Shown here piece after piece: positions 19,023 to 23,851 of a stretch of DNA of 23,851 nt. The translations under genes were made by a program, and so were the position numbers. This DNA comes from Phaeoceros laevis (taxonomy: Eukaryota; Anthocerotophyta; Anthocerotopsida; Notothyladales): NCBI GenBank assembly GCA_049999765.1, contig JBNGIQ010005787.1, forward strand, positions 1 to 23,851. Reading direction: 5' to 3'. The notes under the pieces were generated by a model. That model saw only the letters and a list, made by a program, of their open reading frames with translations. It searched no databases and was not told the origin of the DNA. Positions within the stretch are counted from its first letter, which is position 1. Each line of letters starts with the position of its first letter.

Positions 19023-22000
19023 ATGGCAAAGCTTTGCTTCCCTGGGATGGTGCTGCATTGCCTCCTGCTCCTCTTGCTCGCTTCTGTTCAGGCGGTCAAT
19101 TGCGTCCTGCCAGAGGCACCCGGCACCTACGCACGGGGACCTTCAGTAGCAGGACGCCTGCTCAGCTCCCGTCAGTTGTCCACGGCTCCAGCAGAAGCGC
19201 CAGCTCCCCTGTTGTCTCCGGCTCAGTTGCTTCTTGAGTTGAAGGGGAACATTTCAGATCCATTCGGGAACCTGGCCAATTGGGTGAACGGGCAGGTCAC
19301 TAATCCCTGTGACTGGACAGGGGTCCTGTGCGACCAATTCTTGGAGGTGGTGCACCTGAATCTTTCAGGCCGTGATCTCGCTGGCAACCTGTCTGCCTCC
19401 GTAGGCTATATCTCTCAATTGGTGACACTGGATTTGAGCTTCAACAGCTTCACAGGGGTACTACCAGAATCTCTTGGCTTTCTTTCTAAGCTGCAGGTGT
19501 TGAATATCACTGGCAACAGTTTTACAGGATCTATTCCTGCCTCATTGTCTCGCTGCCGGGAATTGGAACATCTTGTTCTCCAGTCTAACCAGTTTTCAGG
19601 GCCTATTCCCTCTGAGATAGGGCAGCTCTCGAACCTCCAGAACCTCCAGATTTCTAACAACAATCTTGCTGGAAGTATCCCTACATCTCTTGGCAACTGC
19701 TCCAACCTTCTTACCCTTAATTTGTCAGTCAACGCATTGACTGGTCCGATCCCTCTATCTCTCAGCAACTGCTCCCTCTTGAGTGTCTTAGAACTGGGAC
19801 GCAATGGGCTGACTGGACCCATCCCAGCTGAACTAGAAGGTCTCTCTGAGCTGAAGGTCTTGAACCTATCTAAGGCTGAGCTATCTGGATCCATACCCTC
19901 GTTGTTATTCAATCTTACAGCCTTGCAAGTAGTGGATTTGTCAGAAAACCACCTGACAGGCCCCATACCCAAGGTTTTGTCTGCAGGCAATCTGACCCAC
20001 TTATATATTTCCAGAAACCAACTTACAGGAGAGATCCCCATGGAGCTTGGATCTTTGGCAAATCTAAGGGAGCTTGATTTTTCTAAGAACCTCCTGACCG
20101 GCAACATCCCCAGTTCCTTGGCAGGTTGTAGAAACTTGGAGGTGCTGGACCTTGGTACAAACCAACTGCAAGGTTCAATCCCTCTCGAGCTAGGTTACTC
20201 CCTCCTCCATCTCAAAGTCCTGTATCTGCAGCTCAATAACTTGTCTGGGACAATTCCTGATTCCTTGCAGAATTGTACTGGTCTAGTGTACTTCGCCGTG
20301 GACAGAAATATAGGCTTGAATGGGACCATACCATCCTGGATAGGCCAGCTAGAGAACCTGACTGAAGTAAGCTTTTACAATTGCACATTCGAGGGAGGAT
20401 TTCCAGTCATGTCAAGAACACCTTTGCTAGAAAAGATATACCTGGATTTCAACAAATTGGAAGGCCCTATTCCGGGTGATGTTGGGAATTGGTGGCCAAA
20501 CCTCGTTAGCTTCTATGCTAACGGTAACATGCTAAATGGCAGCATTCCAGCAAGTTTGGGATCGTGCAAGAAACTAGAAGTTCTGAGTTTGATGAGCAAC
20601 AGGTTGAGTGGGGTTCTCCCTGTCGAGTTAGGAAACATTGCGTCTTTGGCCTTTCTGGCGGTTGGTGCCAATTCCCTTGAGGGAACCATTCCGAAGACTT
20701 ATGGCAATCTCACGCAACTTCAGGTGAGCAGTATAATCAAGGTCGTTGAGATAGAGTGTTGAGATTTTCCTAACTAGCAGTTGGCCTCGAACATCCACTG
20801 ATCTGCTCGAAACGGTCCCTTGTCCTGCAGCGCCTCACCCTACGGGATAACAAACTGCATGGCGTTATTCCAGATGAGCTCTCCAGCTGCGAAAGCTTGG
20901 CTTACTTGGACATAAGCGGCAATTCATTTAGTGGACAGCTTCCTCCCTGGCTCGGCCTGCTCAACAAGACTTTGAACAGACTGTTGGCCAACAACAATCA
21001 ACTAAGCGGTGGCATTCCAATGGAGCTAGGGTATTGTTCAAACTTAGTTGAGCTGGATCTGTCTTTCAATGAGCTGACGGGAGAAATTCCCTTGTCCCTC
21101 GCCACACTGCCTAACCTGCAGAATCAATTTGACCTGTCACACAACACGTTGTCAGGTCCCATTCCGCCTCAATTGGGGTCCATGGAGTTTGTTCGTGTTA
21201 TGGATCTCTCATACAACCAACTTTCTGGAACTATTCCCAGGGCCCTTAGTGGATGTGCTGGTGTTCAAGTCCTAGATTTGTCTCACAACGACCTAGCAGG
21301 GGAGATCCCTTTTGGTCTGGGCCGTAGTGCAGGCGGTAGTCAGTGGTTGACAAGCGTGCAAGTACTTAATCTCTCGTTCAACTCATTGAATGGGAGCATA
21401 CCTGAGGACTTGAGTAGTCTGCAAACCCTGTTGGTCCTTGACCTCTCTGATAACCGGCTCTCTGGAAGGATCCCTGAATCTTTGGCTAATCTCAGTAGGC
21501 TCATGTTCCTGAATTTCTCCAATAATGAGTTTTCGGGAGAAGTTCCTACAGGGGGTGCATTTTCAGGTCTAACGATTGAATCGTTTTTCAGTAACCCAGG
21601 GCTATGTGGCCAGGTCTTGCATAAACAGTGTGGTAGTCCACCACCCATCCGGATTTGGGTGCTAGTTTTACTTGTTCTGGGTGTTGGTGCTGGTGCCTTG
21701 GTTGGTAGCTGGATCTTGTTTTATTGGTGGTACCGCCACCGTCAGCCTCAGGTTAAAGCGCCAGCGGTGGAGGCTGAAGATATGCTATTATTTGATAGTC
21801 AGTTTGACCTCAGTGTGCATGATTTATGGGTTGCAACTGATGGGTATTCAGAAGGGAGAATAATTGGCTCTGGTGCAGTCAGCGTAGTATACAAAGGCAC
21901 TCTAGCAGATGGAAGACTGATAGCTGTGAAGAAGATCAGGGAAGAGCAGACTGTCGGATCCATGAATGCCAGGGACACATCAGGAGCCAAGGCTGTGAAC

Positions 22001-23087
22001 TTACAGTCGATGAAGACCAGCCTACTGAGTGGCAATGAGGTAAGTCGTAGCTTTGTAACAGAGCTGCAGCTTCTGGGCCAGCTGCGGCACCGCAATCTTG
22101 TCAGACTGTTGGGGTGCCACATTACAACAACAGGGGCTGTGAAGGCTATTGTACTGGAGCATTTGCGAAGGGGGAATCTGGAACAAGCCTTGTACGGAAA
22201 GGAGCTATGCTCATGTAGGATCGACGACCAAGCACATACCTGTGGTAAGGGCAGGAGCCCTGTCAGTGATGCCTGTCTTTCTTGGACAGAACGCCTTTCC
22301 ATTGCCCTGGATATTGTACGAGGATTGGTGTACTTACACTTCGAATGCGCCGAGCCCATCATACACTGCGACTTGAAGCCGGCTAATATCCTTCTGGATG
22401 AAGACGGAGTTGCTCATATCGGAGACTTCGGAATTGCCCGAGTATTGGCCGGCGACATGACCATGTCCGCAGTCCTGGCATCAAAGGTTCGCGGCTCCTT
22501 GGGCTACTTAGCTCCAGGTACAGGCGTGTTGAGTGTCTAGAGTGCTCTGGTTAGCTTGTGATTGGGGTTTTGGAACTGACGCTGCTTGGTTATGTTACGT
22601 TTTGACAGAGTACGCTCTCTCATTGAATGTGACCACCAAGGGGGACGTGTACAGTTATGGCATTATCCTCGTAGAACTGCTGACTGAAAGGCGCCCAACC
22701 AGCCACATTCGGGATGGGCAAGCTGACATCACAATATGGGCACGGGAGGTGTATGCTCGCAGAAACGTCAAGCTGCTTGCACCAACTTTGCTGGAAAGTA
22801 TCGAATCTCTGGAGGACATGGAGGAGATGTTTCTGCTTCTGAAGGTGGCCATTTTATGCACTGAAACGCAACCTAAGGCGCGACCTACTATGCGGGAGGC
22901 CCTTGTTATGCTGGACAACATCAAGACCTCATCCCAACGACGAAAGGAGAGCATTGTGGCACCCAGAAGCCCTGTCCTATCTCTAGAAGAGCTTGCACAT
23001 GCTCCCCGTGTCTGGCCTGCCGAATTGGACATGGAGCAGGCCCAAGCCAACTCCAGCTCAGATGTCCCCATGCTAAGCAATTATTAA
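19023..23087 (+). CDS. LRR receptor-like protein kinase, non-RD (HCD) type
   Basis: Exons 19023-20723, 20831-22517 and 22609-23087, with GT-AG introns of 107 and 91 bp; 1288 residues. The ATG lies in a strong context (GCTGCCATGGC) and begins a signal peptide (LLLLLLASVQA). An LRR N-cap (NPCDWTGVLCD) precedes about 29 plant-type LRRs (NxLxGxIP). A transmembrane helix spans about 842-865. The kinase has a glycine-rich loop (GSGAVSVVYKG, about 911-923), Lys934 in IAVKK, HCDLKPAN (1079-1086), DFG (1099-1101) and an APE Glu (1130) split by intron 2. HCD instead of HRD makes it a non-RD kinase, as in FLS2 and other LRR-XII immune receptors, which the kinase core resembles. It therefore probably senses an extracellular ligand at the plasma membrane; the ligand is unknown. 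Two insertions enlarge the kinase: about 25 residues between Lys934 and helix C, and a Cys-rich segment before LSWTERL. Confidence 0.94.
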
Positions 23088-23402
23088 ATGTGAAAGATCC
23101 TGTTGCACGTATTTTCCAAGGGAGAACTGGGCCAGGTTCCCAGGGCTCAGCGTTCAGATCGAATAAGGACGGTGCTGGTGTCGAATCCACATGCAGATTC
23201 TGCAAACATAGTGCGGGGGGGGCTGGCCCAGGTCTTCTTGAAGCAGCGACATCTAGGTGAGTGTTTCGCGTCAACTAAGGCATTTGTGTTGTGTTGATGC
23301 CGTGTGATCCCCGGATTGCTCAACCATGTCTTGGTGGTTGTGTGCAGTTAAGATAGGACCTCTTCGGACTAGCCGTTCGCCATAAACTGGAGCAGTTCAG
23401 TT
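23088..23402. other. 3' flank of the LRR receptor kinase gene
   Basis: Presumed 3' UTR and intergenic DNA. The sequence has short open frames without motifs and a G-rich run (GTGCGGGGGGGGC) near 23210-23222. No gene is recognised. Confidence 0.5.
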
Positions 23403-23438
23403 CGCAGTTCGTCCCGAACCCGAACGGGACAAACTGCG
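23403..23438. repeat. Strong hairpin (14-bp arms, 8-base loop)
   Basis: CGCAGTTCGTCCCG (23403-23416) pairs with CGGGACAAACTGCG (23425-23438) with one mismatch around the loop AACCCGAA. There is no T-run and the host is a eukaryote, so it is not called a terminator. Confidence 0.75.
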
Positions 23439-23587
23439 CTTGCCGCCAACTTCCCGCAACCAAATTCACGGAATGGAAATCCCGGAATTGAAATCCCGGA
23501 CTGGCCACTAGTTCGCGTTTAGATTTGGGTCAGCAGTTGAGGCGCACGCGGCGCCTGCCTCCCCCGTGGAATTGTGAGGGCGAGCTG

Positions 23588-23851
23588 GGAGGGAGGTGCT
23601 ATCCATCCCGATTTCCAGTAGGGAAGCCCAAGAGAGGCTGGGAGGGAGGCGCCATCCCTCCCCAATTCCCCCAATTCCCACCAGGGCCGTGCACAATATG
23701 GCGGGAGGGAGGCGCCATCCCTCCCCAATTCCCCCAATTCCCACCAGGGCCGTGCACAATATGGCGGGAGGGAGGCGCCATCCCTCCCCAATTCCCCCAA
23801 TTCCCACCAGGGCCGTGCACAATATGGCGGGAGGGAGGCGCCATCCCTCCC
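23588..23851. repeat. 63-bp minisatellite running off the window end
   Basis: Units starting GGAGGGAGGCGCCATCCCTC begin at 23641, 23704, 23767 and 23830, an exact 63-base period, and the copies look identical. A diverged, shorter copy starts at 23588. Each unit holds the stem GGAGGGA/TCCCTCC around GGCGCCA and two AATTCCC motifs. The last copy is cut by the window edge, so the copy number is unknown. Confidence 0.93.

Noticed and set aside
23403-23438. Rho-independent terminator
   Set aside because: A stable hairpin but no T-tract, and plant RNA polymerase II genes do not end this way.
23508-23844. Three overlapping minus-strand open frames with repeated GIGEGWRLPP-type proteins
   Set aside because: They arise because the minisatellite period (63) is a multiple of three, so stop-free frames repeat. 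There is no independent coding evidence.

Overview
The window is nuclear DNA from a land plant. The genes are eukaryotic, with GT-AG introns, and all five that can be recognised have plant relatives: a GDP-mannose pyrophosphorylase of the CYT1/VTC1 type, an L-cysteine desulfhydrase-like PLP enzyme, an RKP/KPC1 SPRY-RING ubiquitin ligase, a PLS-class pentatricopeptide (PPR) RNA-editing factor with a DYW domain, and a leucine-rich-repeat receptor kinase. The introns I could place are all short (about 91-222 bp) and genes are closely spaced. The PPR protein has a KP-type variant DYW domain ending in DRH. As I recall, such domains are known from hornworts, lycophytes and ferns, the plants that also carry out U-to-C organelle editing. 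With the compact introns, a hornwort fits best; a lycophyte or fern is possible. This placement is inference.

Layout: 1-1495 (+), the GDP-mannose pyrophosphorylase gene. It lacks its first ~17 codons at the window edge and its stop codon falls into a 100-N assembly gap. 1595-2428, convergent 3' flanks. 2429-3708 (-), the desulfhydrase-like gene, with a probable small first exon near 3807-3921. 3922-6281, an AT-richer region without a recognisable gene, containing a tRNA/SINE-like fragment, a 45-bp tandem repeat, clusters of TGGGCC/GGCCCA (site II-like) elements with a telo-box, and a long imperfect inverted repeat; it ends in a second 100-N gap. 6382-7821, GC-rich 5' flank of the ligase gene. 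7822-13201 (+), the RKP/KPC1 gene in 11 exons, one intron being of the GC-AG class. 13202-14743, intergenic, with a protein-like open frame on the minus strand. 14744-17614 (+), the intronless PPR-DYW gene. 17615-19022, a repeat-rich stretch (direct repeats, AAGTCTA/GAA tracts) and then the GC-rich 5' flank of the receptor kinase. 19023-23087 (+), the LRR receptor kinase in three exons. 23088-23851, 3' flank, a strong hairpin and a 63-bp minisatellite running off the window end.

The genes do not form a pathway together; this is an ordinary plant gene neighbourhood. GDP-mannose synthesis serves ascorbate, cell wall and glycan production; the desulfhydrase-like enzyme acts in cysteine/sulfide metabolism; RKP acts in protein turnover; the PPR protein is predicted to edit organelle RNA; the receptor kinase has a non-RD (HCD) catalytic loop like immune receptors such as FLS2. 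The most interesting item is the PPR-DYW protein, a candidate U-to-C editing factor.
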